A stretch of 64,000 bases of DNA from Lineus longissimus (Eukaryota > Nemertea > Pilidiophora > Heteronemertea > Lineidae), in assembly GCF_910592395.1 (NCBI RefSeq), contig NC_088317.1:9488001-9552000 (forward strand). Direction: 5' to 3'. The position numbers were made by a program, and so were the translations under genes. Shown piece after piece: positions 34,746-46,289 of this stretch; position 1 is the stretch's first letter; every line of letters begins with the position of its first letter. Below the pieces are notes generated by a model. It was not told the origin of the DNA. It ran no database searches and saw only the letters and a list, made by a program, of their open reading frames with translations.

Positions 34746-35945
34746 AATGGTGTGTGTATGATGGTGAAGGTGTTGGACGTTGAGAATATGTGCACGGTGA
34801 AGTTGAAATTAGTGCATAGAGACTTCAGCTTTTGAGGTTAATGAGGGAAATGAAAGGAAGCGATGTGATATTGTACAATGCTAATGATAATGATAAGGAG
34901 GAAGAATTATGTACATGTATTAGAACATCACTACATAATGGACTTAGAGGTGTAATAGTCTGTTAGCTAAAACCTCCTTCAGTTTAGATCTGATGACAAC
35001 AAAACTTTTCCTGAGAGTCAAGATTGATACAGAGTAAGTCATGGCAGGCTTTAAGTTTTTAATTCTCGAGCGATTATGGAGAAATATAAGTTTGATAATT
35101 TTGCATTTTGAGGGAATGCCTTGGCCTTTTATCGTATGGAACATGATATTGGCCTAAAAATCAGCCAGCCTTCAATTCTAATGCATGTACTTATATGACT
35201 CACCATAGTCTCTCCATGTAACTAATGCAGGTATAGAACACACATAGGTAATATATATACTCCATTTTTATATACCGCTCTGGGCGCCATATTCAAGAGG
35301 CCCGAAAGGGATGAATACCTCCCATACCTAATACAAATCTTAGGCCTAGTGGTAGGGAGTTCAGGCAATAAAATGAACTTAACAATAGTATCATTTCATG
35401 TAATTTATTGGAAAGAGTTGGCTCCAACCAACATTCCGATATAATTTTTTTCAAAATCGGTCAACCCATTGATCTTCTATGACTCTTTTTAATATCAGAA
35501 AGAAATTGAGAGAAAATACAAAGGGATAATGCATTAACCTCTGTCATAATAATGGCACTAATTATGGAAAATAATTAGCCATTTTTCTACTCAAAATGTC
35601 ATTTCTTCATAATTATTCTATATAAATGAGCCTGGAATTTCTAAGGGTGGCTGCCATTTTGGATTTTCACCGACAACATCTATGGGTATCTATTTCCTTC
35701 AAAGTATGTCATGTGTGGTATCAAAAGAAAGGGAAAACTCTACTATTAAAGAATATCTCACCATCAAACAGCCAAAATCTGTAAGTTATCTGTAAATAGC
35801 AATTAATCTTTTAATATGGATGGTGGCCATCTTGGAAGTAAGACGAAGACAGTTGCCTTTATTAAAAATTCGACAATTTAATCCTAAAACAATGTCAGTA
35901 AACACCTCGATATACATGTAATTTTGCTGTCAATAAAATATTCGC
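34746..35945. other. AT-rich non-coding stretch
   Basis: No open frame of interest and no clear repeat boundaries. Contains GGCCATCTTGGA-type words near 35645 and 35825, as seen in other dispersed repeats of the window. Confidence 0.4.
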
Positions 35946-36260
35946 CTACATCAGGTATTTTGCTTTATACTGGTTGAATTCTTGGTCAAGATCGGCAGTG
36001 GATGAGGAACACATATTCCAAACCGTGAGACCCGAATCCCTTGGTGCTATTGCAAGATTGTTGTCAAGAACACAGATAGACTTAGTGTCTTTGAGATCAG
36101 GAGGAGATGGCCACTCGCAGTATGTCTTGCGCACTCTTTTCATATAGCTTATATTAGAATCATCTGAAGAGACCATTTCAATGACTTGCCCCAAGTACCA
36201 TGTGTCATCAAAGGCAACAGCCACAAAAGAGTTAACAGACCCTTCAGAAAATTTCAGTCC
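35946..36260 (-). pseudogene. Tudor/SH3-like C-terminal fragment of a multi-copy protein family
   Basis: Minus-strand reading from about 36260 gives SVNSFVAVAFDDTWYLGQV, then SNISYMKRV and WPSPPDLKDT, a DNNLAIAPRDSGLTVWNM stretch and a stop near 35946. The pattern V-x-F-D-D-x-W-Y-x-G-x-V followed by a Met-Lys strand and W-P resembles the Tudor-like tail of dispersed uncharacterised proteins in invertebrates. That family recall is from memory and tentative. Nothing upstream extends it, so it is a truncated exon or remnant. Confidence 0.4.
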
Positions 36261-36825
36261 AACCTGGTCGAGGCTGCTACTTTAGGGAACTGGACCAACT
36301 AGCAATGTTGATCTCCTCTTTAAAGTTACAGCTTTTCTTATTGCCAGGCTGCCAGGGCGAAATTTGAATTCTGATCCCAGGCGCCAAAGTTAGTGCAGTC
36401 GTTTTTTAGTGCAGTCGATACATTAGCCCACAGAGACTACAAATGGATGGTGACGAGGTTCCTACACCTATGTATAGTACAAAAAATAACAAATCGAATA
36501 TACTCGTAGTTGGCACCACTGTAGGACCGTTTCCCCTAGTGCCAAGCTACGAGTTGTACTCTAGGAATGGCGGAAAATTTTCTGACAGGAGGCCATGCTA
36601 CGAGTCGTAGTCTGACCTCCTTACAGGAAGTTATCTGCCATTGCCAGAGTACGACTCGTAGCTTGGCACTGGAGGAAAACTGTCGACAGTGTGATCTTGA
36701 AATAAACAATTGTACATTCAAAATTGCCGCCTTTTCTGTATGATATGTCGTCTGCTCTCACGTTGCACCATGTGGTACATTTTCTAACAACTTGGGCGTG
36801 GTCAGGCCTTTTTTTCTTGGCAAAC
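36261..36825. other. Putative piggyBac 5' region with nested TACGAGT palindromes
   Basis: CTCGTAGTTGGCAC (about 36504) pairs with GTGCCAAGCTACGAG (about 36539), and the CTCGTAGCTTGGCAC version recurs at about 36654. TACGAGTCGTA words occur between. The same word family sits at the other end of the transposon (39115-39178), so these are likely subterminal repeats of the piggyBac element. The outer left TTAA was not located with confidence. Confidence 0.45.
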
Positions 36826-38620
36826 ATGGCGCAAACTGTGAGTCCTGAAAGTGGCTGACCAGCTTATGCTAGAGGAATCTGTGGATAATGCAGACGAATT
36901 GATAATGAGTGATGATCCTTCTGATAATGCGGCAAGCAACGAACGTGCTGCTGGACCAAACGATGTACCACCCCTGCCCACCAGTTCATGGGCGTGGTCA
37001 AGGGCGTGGCGTACGTAGGCATGGTGGCAGAAAATGTGGTAGAGGAGGTTCAAACCAGCAGCAGCAGCAGCAGCCTACACCCCAACACCAGGTATGTCAA
37101 TGGCAGATTGTTATTTCTTTACAGCCTCAAGCTCAAGCAGCTGCTCCAATCATTCATCAGTGGACAAACACGCATCAAGACCCACCAGTATATCCTTTCA
37201 ATGAAGTACCTGGTTTGAAAGTTCAAATGGCATCGCATGAGCCTACTGATTTCTTTGACCTGTTCTGTACCCAGGAAGACTGAGACTAACAGATACGCAG
37301 CTGCTAAAATTGCTGCAAAGGGTCCACTGCGTAGGAATTCTCGTTTTGCGGCGTGGAAACCTACAGATGCGTAAGAAATGAGGGCCTTTCTCGGCCTTCT
37401 CCTTCACATGGGTCCTAACACGCAGCCCACCATGGCTAGCTACTGGAGTAAGGACCCCCCTCTATGAATTTACTATGTTCAGCAAAGTCATGAGTCGGAA
37501 TCGATTCCAGATAATGCTCCGATTCTGGCACTTTCCTGACAATGCAGCCGGCCAAAACGCCACAGATCGACAATACAAGCTTCGCCCACTGTTTGAGCAC
37601 ACCAACGCAGTCATGAGTAAAATCTACTGTTCTGATAGGGATCTAAGTATTGATGAATCCATGGTTCTTTTACGTGGAAGGTTAATGTACAGACAGTACA
37701 TAAAGAACAAGAAACACAATTACGGGATGAAGTTGTACGAGCTCTGCGAGTCCAACGGGATTGTACTCAGGCTTAGTCTCTACACTGGTGAAGGGTACCC
37801 AGATCCCGACGACCTTGGTCAAACTGGAGCAATAGTCCTGTATCTTCTTTGTGATGACTTCTTTGACAAGGGCTAAGCTGTCCACAGTGACAACCTCTAC
37901 AATTCGGTCTCCCTTTGTAAGAAGTTAGCCAATCGGTCGACACACATCTGCGGAACCCTCCGTAGTGATCGGAAGGAGAACCCTAAGCATGTGATCAACA
38001 AGAAGCTGAAGAAGGGCGAATTGACTTGGGCACGGTCTGAGTCAGTTGTTGTTTGCAAGTTGAAGGATAAACGAGAGGTATTCACCATAAGCAATATGCA
38101 CCGCGTTTAGATGGTGAAGGTCCGCAACCAGAATAACAAGGCATCGCAAAAACCCATTGTCGTGGGAGATTACAATAAGGGCATGTATGGTATCGACAGA
38201 TCTGATCAAATGCTGTCATATTACTCAGCTCTACGCAAAACCATTAGATGGTACAAGAAGATGGGGCTTCACTTGCTCGAGATTTGGGTGTCGAATGACC
38301 ATATGTTGTATTCTGCTAAAACTGGCACCGCAATGCGCCAACTCAAGTTTCGCGTCACCATCATCAAGCACTTACTTGGGCCAGAAGTTATGGAATGCAT
38401 AGAGAGACAACCAGTAGCAGTTGCAGATGCGGACCCTTTCCACTACTTGAATTCGATTCCACCATCGGAGAACAACGACCAACGAAACCTTGCCGCGTCT
38501 GCACACGACGGGGTATCAGAAAAAAAGAAACCAGGTACTTCTGTCCAAAATGTAAAGACAAACTGGCTCTCTGTGTGGATGTTTGTTTCAGGCACTTTCA
38601 CACTGTTGGACTGGCATAAG
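36826..38620 (+). pseudogene. piggyBac transposase (DDE_Tnp_1_7 type), frameshifted
   Basis: The ATG at 36826 starts MAQTVSPES. An acidic N-terminal stretch follows in another frame, then a Gly/Arg- and Gln-rich part. The conserved core begins ETNRYAAAK (about 37290), with FLGLLLHMGP and MSRNRFQIMLRFWHF. Catalytic Asp residues lie in LSIDESM (37652-37654), in VHSDNLY (37889-37891) and in YGIDRSDQM (38195-38197 and 38204-38206). The C-terminal zinc-binding tail CRVC...ETRYFCPKC...LCVDVC lies in a different frame at 38480-38600. Frameshifts or stops occur near 36855, 37010, 37280, 37374, 37465, 37876, 38110 and 38480. All four piggyBac acidic residues remain, so the copy is recognisable but not functional as read. 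Confidence 0.92.
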
Positions 38621-39109
38621 TTGGTAGAGTGTAGAAAGTAGTTACCTATGTACGTGATGTACGAGATGTTGAAAGTGTTTCAAAATGTTTTGTTATTTTA
38701 CTGTAACTTCCTTCACAATATTTTTTGAACCGTGTACACTTGGAATCCTTGGTGACACCAACTTTCATGTTGACGCAATATTGCACGGGAATGTGCACTA
38801 TTTTTTAATTACTTTGTTGAATATATGGTGTTATGCAAAGGGTTCTCCATCCATTTCTTCAGTACAGAACTTTTTCAGGAACATGAACAGCCTTTCAGGG
38901 ACATACAGTCTTCATGTTCACTACTTGTAACATGACTTCCTAGTGACGATATTGTAACTTGATTTTTTGAATTAAATATATTTTTCGTGAGATGTTATTT
39001 GTTATTCTCATTGCCAATAAACTAAACTATTAGCACATGGGCAAAAATACTGTTAAAATGTCCCATGGGGTGAAATTAACGATTTTGAAGAGGAGTTACT
39101 GTACTACGT

Positions 39110-39192
39110 CTTACTACGAATTTACTCGTAGTCGGCCACCAAGGGTGACCTTCAACTACGAGTAAACTCGTAGCTGGCAGTCAACGTGTTAA
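39110..39192 (+). repeat. piggyBac right end with palindromic TACGAGT repeats and TTAA
   Basis: CTACGAGTAAACTCGTAG (39155-39172) is a near-perfect inverted repeat and a related ACTCGTAGTCGG word lies just upstream. The sequence then runs GCTGGCAGTCAACGTG into TTAA at 39189-39192. Position after the transposase and the TTAA support the transposon boundary. Confidence 0.6.
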
Positions 39193-39214
39193 CCACATTT
39201 CACTTGGTTTTTTT

Positions 39215-39631
39215 TTAGACAGGCAACAAGACTGGCCTTGCTACTGGCCTTGCCCTTGCTTTGACTGCCAATTTATTTACAATAGCTTCACAGTGATCGA
39301 CTAACAGTTGCATTTGTTCCTCAGTAGGACGCAGACATGGAGTATGGGCCAGTGAGGGGGTTGTAGAATCAGTAGCAGCACCAGTTACAGTCAATTCAAG
39401 CACAGAAATCAAGTTGTCTCTCAATTTGTCCACTCGATGTTGAACACCAGCCGTAGAAAATTGATTTAAGGACCTGTTTTTTTGTATATATTTTTGTAAA
39501 ATAGGCAATCCCAGGTGCTGGTGGTGCCGTATTTGATCTTTGAGTGCCTTTAATTTTTCATCATTTGACTTCACCTTCGAAAGCCTCCTTCTAACATCAT
39601 CTGCTGTTACCCACACCCCACCAGCATCCAT
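39215..39631 (-). CDS. Uncharacterised open frame, possibly C-terminal part of a mobile-element protein
   Basis: Minus strand, 138 codons without a break: GVWVTADDVRRRLSKVKSND, then ALKDQIRHHQHLGLPIL, a linker and an acidic-to-basic tail. The segment resembles helical tails of dispersed unnamed invertebrate proteins (G-x-W-x-T-x-x-x-V followed by a basic helix and ALK-Q). Upstream frames (to about 39780) are Lys/Arg-rich and broken. It starts just outside the piggyBac TTAA, so it may have been hit by that insertion. Function unknown. Confidence 0.35.
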   Translation of the reverse strand: MDAGGVWVTADDVRRRLSKVKSNDEKLKALKDQIRHHQHLGLPILQKYIQKNRSLNQFSTAGVQHRVDKLRDNLISVLELTVTGAATDSTTPSLAHTPCLRPTEEQMQLLVDHCEAIVNKLAVKARARPVARPVLLPV

Positions 39632-39984
39632 GATTCTCTTTTGAAGGTCTTGTTTCGCCTTCGCATCCCTCTGTAGCTATGCTTCTTTTTTGCCTTAAGC
39701 TGATCTATGAATCTTTACCGAACAATCTTAACTTCCTTCTGCCTTTCCCGATTTCTCTTTCTCCTGAGTGGAGCCAACTACATAGCTCGTACCATCAATA
39801 AACTCCTCCTACCTGCTCATAGGGATTTGAAGTAATTCCAAATCCTGTTGTTCCGGTAGCAAATTGTACCAGAAATGTGATTAGTGAAGCGCTGAGGGGC
39901 TCGATTAACTTCTCAGTCCAAGTCTGAGAAAACCTTCTCACCAGCTTGGTTTGATGTCGGATATGATTTAGTTTCTTCCAAAAC

Positions 39985-41431
39985 CTCATCTGAAGGAAGC
40001 GCATATTTCCCTCTGGGAAGTTGAAGTTGAAAGTTATCAAAAGGTCTCCAACCAAATCGTGTTCACTGGACCCTATTTCGAAATTGTTATTGAAAGATGG
40101 CCCAGTTCTGGACGAAATGGCACCCATAATTTGTAGCATCGTAAATATTTCACTCTCATCAGACATAGTTCCCACCAGTCTCAAGGTTGCTCACGTGCCG
40201 CCACTTTTAAAAAAGTCTTCACTTGACAAGGAAGATCTAAAAAACTATCGGCCTGTGTCAAACCTCAGCTTTCTATCCAAGGTCCTTGAACGAGTGGTTG
40301 CGTCTCGACTCCAGTCTCACATGACAGAATTCAACTTATATAAATCCATGCAGTCGGCTTATAGACCAAATCATAGCACTGAGACAGCACTACTGCATGT
40401 TCTCGTCTGTGTTGGGACCGCTGTTGTTCAGCATCTACATGGGTCCGCTGGGGGATCTTATTAAGAGTCATGGTTTGAGTGTTCATTTTTACGCGGACGA
40501 CACACAGTTATATATATGGTTTGGGCCAGATGATACACTAGATGCTCTTGCTAAGTTAGAAAACTGCATCCAAGTGGTGCGGGAATGGATGGCCATCAAC
40601 TTTCTGAAACTCAACGACAACAAGACAGAATTTATCATTGTATCATCTGGCTATCAACGGCAGGAATTAAAAATTGACCATCCCATGTCCATTAAAATAG
40701 GAGATCAGCTTATCTCAGTGGTGCCTCATGCACGTAACATCGGTGCTATTTTTGACGAACACCTCTCAATGGACTGACACATAAATTCTATATGTTAGTC
40801 AGCCTACCCCCAAATTCACAATATTGGTCTTATCAGAAAAATCCTTACAGTTGATGCCACAAAAACCCTTGTTCATGCCCTTGGCACCTCCAGATTGGAT
40901 GGTCTGAGTGCACTGCTACTTGGTTTGCCTGCAAATGCCATTGGCAGACTCCAGAGAGTTCAAAATTGTGCTGCTCGTGTCATCACTGGTGTCTGCAGGT
41001 CAGATCATATTACTCCAGTGCTGAACAACCTCCACTGGCTCCGTATCCGTGACAGGATAGAGAATAAGATTCTTGTCGTTGTATTTTAGTGCTTAAACAA
41101 TTAAGCCCCACATTACATGTCCTCCCTCATAGAAGTCTACCAACCTAGACGCAGTCTCTGTTCCTCATCTGTTGGCCCATTGTTGGTGCGACCAAGGAGT
41201 AGGTTGATAACGTTTGGCAACCAAGCCTTCTCCACTACAGCCCCAAGGCTCTGGAATCAACTTCCACGCAGTGCGAGTGAATGTGCCAGCATCTCGTTCT
41301 TCCAATCGCATCTTAAATCCTATCTCTTTGGTCGCTACCACTCCTGATATGTTTCTCTTTTGTAAAGTGTCACTGATCACTCTGAGTGGATTCTGGCACT
41401 ATAAATCATTTAAATATTATCATTATTATTT
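39985..41431 (+). pseudogene. CR1/Jockey-type LINE ORF2, internally deleted, with 3' tail
   Basis: Plus-strand RT begins with KRSPTKSCSLDPI, then VPPLLKKSSLD, LKNYRPVSNLSFLSK and [17 protein letters not shown]. The sequence then jumps at about 40400 directly to [16 protein letters not shown], skipping roughly 100 residues with the AFDTVDH-type Asp block. The catalytic YADD is at 40490-40501. Thumb and C-terminal blocks follow (NHLHWLRI-like word near 41030, AFSTTAPRLWNQLP at 41230), ending YHS and stop at 41345-41347. The tail GGCACTATAAATC plus ATT-rich sequence ends at about 41431. Frameshift and TGA near 40775 and TAG near 41087. The deletion removes one metal-binding Asp, so this copy is dead. 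Confidence 0.9.
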
Positions 41432-43460
41432 CATTTCCTGAGGGTTGGATACCCTGTTTGTCCTTCCTGTTCCACAGCATGCAATGCCCCTACCTTGTAG
41501 AGTCTCCAGCAGCTCATAGCAAATAAAAAAGTTGTCACAGTAGACCTCATGACCCCTAAGTAAAATCTGAGAAAGATCCAGAAGTATTAAGGTAGCAGGA
41601 CGGGGTGGGCGTTTGTGGTTTCTGAGTGTGAGGGGTATAGTGGTGTCTGTTGATGGTGCTTTAAGAGAGACACAGTCAACAGACATGTGGTTTCATTATT
41701 AGGTGTTTCATTGCAGCAATGCGAAAATGTAAGCAATTTTGGCTAGGTCCGTCATTCGTTAGGACCAAGTAGCTTCTTGAGTGACTCAACCACTCACTCT
41801 CTTGATAACAGCGACCGCCTCAGCGCCACCACGCCGGGGCTAATGGTATTAGGCAAAGTAGCTCCCGTGATATGCACGATTCTGGGAAAACTCAATGAGG
41901 AAGTATGCTCATTAGCATAATCTATTCTTAGCTCCAGCTCCAGGTAATCTTGTGCAGTGTTTCTTCGAGCCATATACATTGTGGTGGAAAACGTCTAGTA
42001 CAAAGAATGCCCGGCTTGCGCCAGACTAATAAGTGAAGAAGGTCTGGCTACGCGAGACTACTGCGATAAAAATGACCATTGCAGAGACTCTGTGATGCAG
42101 GCGTATACTTTTTACAATTAAAAATGCTCTCAAAAGACGATAAGCAATGATTATTTATCAAACATTTCCTGAACTATATACCTTCTAATTATCACTTTAC
42201 ATCAACAGGTTGGTGTTAAGTCACGTGCTTTTCTTTCCTCATGACAATATACAGCAAAATAGTTACGACCCCGTAATCACGCTATAAGTCCATAATGAGA
42301 TCACGGTGACCCATTATAAATATTTTGCCAGCTTCGTATTTTTGCCGCTACGTTGGGTCCTTGCATCAAGAACAACTCTCTGGCCCAGATTTTCCTTAAC
42401 TTGGTCTCCTTATTTACCAGTGTACAACTGCCAGTTATAGACAAACCCAGTCTTTGATCCAGCTAGGATCCAAGCCTTCAACCCCCACCTAGTGGGCTTT
42501 TTGGGTAAATATTGTATCTGCCCTTGAATCTAATCATGCCCTCGTCAATAATGGTACACTTGTCAATGAAAAACACTGCTTGCCATTTAGGGACTAGAAT
42601 CCTGAGCATAGGTCTAATCTTGAAACAGCAGTCAAGCCCAGGGTTCCCTCTGGGAATTGCTCTTGTATTATCAGCTGCATGCAAAAATTTGAGAATCACC
42701 ATGAATCGATCATGATGCATGGCGGTGCGGAATCCTGCCATATCTATGAGTCACTCCAGTGACCAATAACCTTTGAACCGTGGTCTCTTGTTATTTCCAA
42801 TTACAATCATCACAGCAATATACGCTTTTATTTCTGCATCTATTGTATCCATCCAATCAGCTTTTGTTCTTTTATCAGCAACTTTGACATCAGCACCGGT
42901 TCTTACTGCTTCAGCCTCCTTTCCTTGCCACCACTGATGAAAGTACCGAATAGTCTCATCTTTGATGTAACTGATCATTTCGATAGGGAAAGTTGATAAA
43001 AAAAGTCCACTGGTTTGAAATTAGCACAGTCTATACTGGGATTTCCAGGTGTGGGGCAGGCCAGATTTGGGAGCCAATCACGAACCTCATGTGCGTCATC
43101 TTTCCAATTGGGTCCTTGCTGGGCTGGTTGGTGACCTCCACATCGTCGCCCCCTCCCCCGTCCTCTCTGGGCTGGTACTTGAGCTTCGGGTTGAGCTGGA
43201 GCTGCAGGGGGATTTTGGCCATGACCTCCACCTCTAACTCCGGCTCGTGCACCTCCAGTTCTTACCCTACCACGTCCTCATCCTCCACATCCAGGGGCAG
43301 GAGCAACAGGGACATCATTATCATCATCTGATTCGGAGGACAAAACGTGTACTGGGTCAGGGGGGCAGCAGGGTTCATAACAGGTTTTACAGCAGGCACG
43401 ATCCGTCCCGAAAGCTTTAACATTGTGCGCTAGCCAACTGCTTCTTCGGTCAACTGCCAT
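41432..43460 (-). pseudogene. Second piggyBac-like transposase, broken and interrupted
   Basis: Minus strand. The ATG at 43458-43460 opens an N-terminal region with a Cys-rich word (CCKTCYEPCCPP) and an acidic SSESDDDND block, then Arg/Gly-rich sequence in shifted frames. The core has DAEIKAYIAVMI (about 42830), FKGYWSLE with a stop, MHHDRFMVILKFLH (42720) and TIIDEGMIRFKGR (first Asp, about 42555). After a frameshift come AWILAGSKTGFVYNW and LGQRVVLD (about 42370). The next expected block, RGHEVYCDNFFICYELLETL (second Asp), is found only at 41570-41490, so about 700 bp of unrelated DNA separates them. The C-terminus is lost at the neighbouring LINE. Different family from the 37-kb piggyBac. 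Confidence 0.85.
41600..42345. other. Unrelated DNA inserted within piggyBac 2
   Basis: It splits two adjoining transposase blocks. A short minus open frame (41979-41794) is not recognised. No clear inverted termini or target duplication were found. Confidence 0.4.
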
Positions 43461-43479
43461 GGCATCATCCTAACAATAT

Positions 43480-43502
43480 CCCCCCCCCCCCCCCCCCCCC
43501 CC
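43480..43502 (+). repeat. Poly-C tract
   Basis: An uninterrupted run of 23 C followed by CACC repeats, just upstream (minus strand) of the piggyBac 2 start codon. Likely to be length-unstable and assembly-sensitive. Confidence 0.9.
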
Positions 43503-43884
43503 ACTACCACCACCACCCCCACCCGAGTCTTCTCGCTCACCAGCCCTAATAACGAAGAGCTCCCTATCAAGGCCTGAGCCTTCCCCATATTACTAGTATA
43601 AAGTGTACTATAGGCAACAACAACAATTGGTAACTCTTACTTACTTAGAAATTTTTAAAGAATTAACATCGGTTCTCCAAGTCAGGCAAACCTAGAAGAG
43701 ATTCTTAAACTGGAACTGTAGCTGTTAGTAATGGTACATTAGAGTACCTCTATGATCAAGGTATCTTACCCAGAAACATAATGAAGTAATGCATGGATTA
43801 TTTGAATGTATTTTTAATCTACTAAGAACGGCAAAGTCCAGAGAACCTGACCATGGGGGCTTCGCTAAAACAAAGTTCGATTTA

Positions 43885-44655
43885 CATACCCTTAGACTTG
43901 ATCATCAGCACTGCAGATTCCAATAGAGAGATTCCTTATCACAACTACATATCAGAATTGAGGGCGAAAATCGTTCAATCGTTCATTCAATCGGGCTCAT
44001 TCGAATCTTAAGTTAGCACAACGGAGACAAAGGACATACTTCAAGATGCCTTTACAAAGTGGCCGGAGGCAGAACTCTGCGCAATCAGAAAGCAACAACA
44101 TGCGCCAAAGTGATAGTAAATGATTACATTTCACATTTCGGTACTCCAGAAAATCTTCACACAGATCAAGGAACCAATTTCCAGTCGAATGTATTTGATG
44201 ACTTGTGCAAGATTCTCAACATCCACAAGACGAAGACGACAACTTTTCATCCACAAGGGAATGGTCAGTTGGAAAATCTTAATAAGACTTTGAAAAGTAT
44301 GCTGACAGCCATGGTTGATGAAGAAGGCCGCGACTGGGATGATCACCTTCCTGGTGTGTTAATGGCTTACAGATCAAGCGTTCAGGTTTCCACGGAAGAG
44401 ACACCCTTTCTCTTAACCTTTGGAGATGAGATGCAGCTACCCTTAGACTTAATCATCGGCACTGCAGATTCCGATAGAGAGATTCCTTATCACAACTACG
44501 TATCAGAATTGAGGGCGAAAATCGAATCTCCATTCAACTGGGCTCGTTCGAAACTTAAGTTAGCACAACAGAGACAAACGACATACTACGACTGGAAATG
44601 TACCATGGTTCCTTTGCCATTGGAGATTTGGTGCTTCTCAGAAACCACTATGTAA
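43885..44655 (+). pseudogene. Ty3/Gypsy integrase with an out-of-order duplicated segment
   Basis: At 44043 the DAFTKWPEA strand that opens a Gypsy integrase core appears, then the frame shifts and 44059-44655 reads on. It has FGTPENLHTDQGTNF (Asp at 44164-44166), HPQGNGQLENLNKTL (Glu 44272-44274) and DWDDHLPGVLMAYRSS, all typical Ty3/Gypsy integrase. A further frameshift near 44625 leads to GDLVLLRNHYVKPG and FRVLDVLS. The stretch 43885-44035 is a second, diverged copy of 44446-44590 placed upstream of the core, so part of the integrase tail has been duplicated or recombined into the wrong order. RT and protease are absent from the window. Confidence 0.9.
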
Positions 44656-44791
44656 AGCCAGGCGTTCCACCCAAGTTTCACGTCGTTGGATGGGACCGTT
44701 CCGGGTGTTAGATGTGTTATCATAAGTCAACTACAGAGTAATAGCGACGGAAGGGAAGGCCCCGAAGAGTAAAGTTGTCCACCTGAATAAT

Positions 44792-45271
44792 ATGAAGCGT
44801 TTCTATGCAAGAGAAAACGAAGAGTTGGACAAACCCAGCATTGACGATGATGATGACGATGATGACAAGATGTCGACTGTGACTACGGAGGAGTCAGATA
44901 ATGAGTCTGACAGCTCAAACTCTGAATTCGAATTCCGTTCTTATAGACCAATGGTTCTTAGATCAGATAAAATAAATGAAATCGCTAAAGAGCCAGGTGT
45001 TAACAAATCAGAGTCTAATGTGACGGATGAAGCAGCTCCTTTTGAGGCGTGTGTTGCTTCCTCTTTGGAGAGCGGTGTGGACCATGCACAGCCCCTGCCG
45101 ATTCCTAATCAATTTGTATCTGATGTTTCTGTTGATGCCACTGTAAGCAACTATGATCTGAGACCCCGTGAGAAATTGCGCGCGCCGATTCGCTATCCGC
45201 AGTTAACTGAAAGTGTAACTTTGTGTCGGATAAGAGCCCACAAGAATGTTAGGCTCAAGAGCAAACTGTAA
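44792..45271 (+). CDS. Ty3/Gypsy polyprotein C-terminal tail
   Basis: Continues from KVVHLNNMKRFYAREN, the end of the Gypsy integrase chromodomain-like region. An Asp run (DDDDDDDD), a Ser/Glu-rich acidic stretch and YDLRPREKLRAPIRYP follow, a motif usual at the end of invertebrate Gypsy pol. Ends with TAA at 45269-45271. The segment itself is unbroken; the integrase ahead of it is not. Confidence 0.8.
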   Translation: MKRFYARENEELDKPSIDDDDDDDDKMSTVTTEESDNESDSSNSEFEFRSYRPMVLRSDKINEIAKEPGVNKSESNVTDEAAPFEACVASSLESGVDHAQPLPIPNQFVSDVSVDATVSNYDLRPREKLRAPIRYPQLTESVTLCRIRAHKNVRLKSKL

Positions 45272-45402
45272 TTAGTAAGCAACCAATAAATGTATCAATC
45301 TAAATATGAAAATAATTGTTATTATTAGATATGAAATTATTGGAAGAGAAATACTGAAGCTGAATAATTGCATGAAGTAATTATACCATTTTGCCTTTAC
45401 AG

Positions 45403-46289
45403 ATGGATATTTTACAATTAGACCTGTTCCCTGTTGAAGTTAAAGAATTGAAGAGGGGGAGCAGTAGACAAGTCTATTTATTCCTTAAGGACATATTACA
45501 TTGTCATCTCAATGTTGAGATTTCGTTCAAGCAGGCTCTGCAACATCTCGTGGAGGCGGGTAATATTTACCTTATGAACACAAGAGAGTTGGTGACCGGC
45601 TGTATGATTCATGGCATCCGCCTATTTATGGCTAGTGTGAAGAAATCCTGGAAAGCGGAGCTGGTAGAGATGGCTTTTGTCAAAGAGTGTATGCTGTCGA
45701 TAACCAAGGTGTGTAACGGTGACGAGAAGGACATTGGGAGTTGGTTGGCCAAACCTGAAGCCAAGTTGCTTCCAGGTAATTCACCAACTCCCTCCGTGGT
45801 TGCACAACCTGCAACATATGTATGATCTCCCCATTTTAGTTATTTCTGATTCTATGTTCAGATTTTGCAAACCATCTGGCGAAATTTATCCAATCTCTCA
45901 TTCTGGCGAGCGTGCCGAAGGTGTTAGGCACACTGTAGATCTTTTTTCATAACATCCAATGTAGGGCCATCGTCCTTAATCATGGTCTTAACGACACCCG
46001 CCAGTATGGCAATCCTCGTCCATTTATGGAAGATGTTTTTCAGTCGCTGACCCATCGTTTCCCAAACATTCCCCTCTATCACGTTCAGCCTCCACTAACC
46101 CCATCTGTATTGAACAATCTTCTTCATGTTTTTCGTGTTAGCAATTTTTGCAGGATGATGGTAGATGTGGGATTCACCCCCATTGAACATCCTTCACTTG
46201 GTAGAGCTGCGTTTGACCGAGAGGGCTTTCATTATTCGCGTCAGGGGATGGATGATGTCACCCGTTTCCTTGTGGATGCCATTCATTGA
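45403..46289 (+). pseudogene. SGNH/GDSL-hydrolase-like ORF in env position of the Gypsy element
   Basis: Predicted esterase-like protein downstream of Gypsy pol and upstream of its 3' LTR. An ATG directly follows TTTTGCCTTTACAG, a good splice acceptor, so it may be made from a spliced RNA as env genes are. The first part (45403-45825) is helical with no recognised domain. After a frameshift near 45815 comes VISDSMFRF, SGNH block I with the candidate nucleophile Ser at 45851-45853. After a second shift at a T run (about 45945) come block III VLNHGLNDTR (Asn 45989-45991) and block V FDREGFHYSRQG (Asp 46215-46217, His 46230-46232). The Ser, Asn, Asp and His set is complete. SGNH domains are known in some retroelements (for example CR1-type LINEs and DIRS-order Ngaro). 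A pairing with Gypsy is less familiar to me. Confidence 0.65.

Noticed and set aside
36802-37053. Minus-strand frame over the piggyBac N-terminus
   Set aside because: Antisense to a Gly/Gln-rich coding segment.
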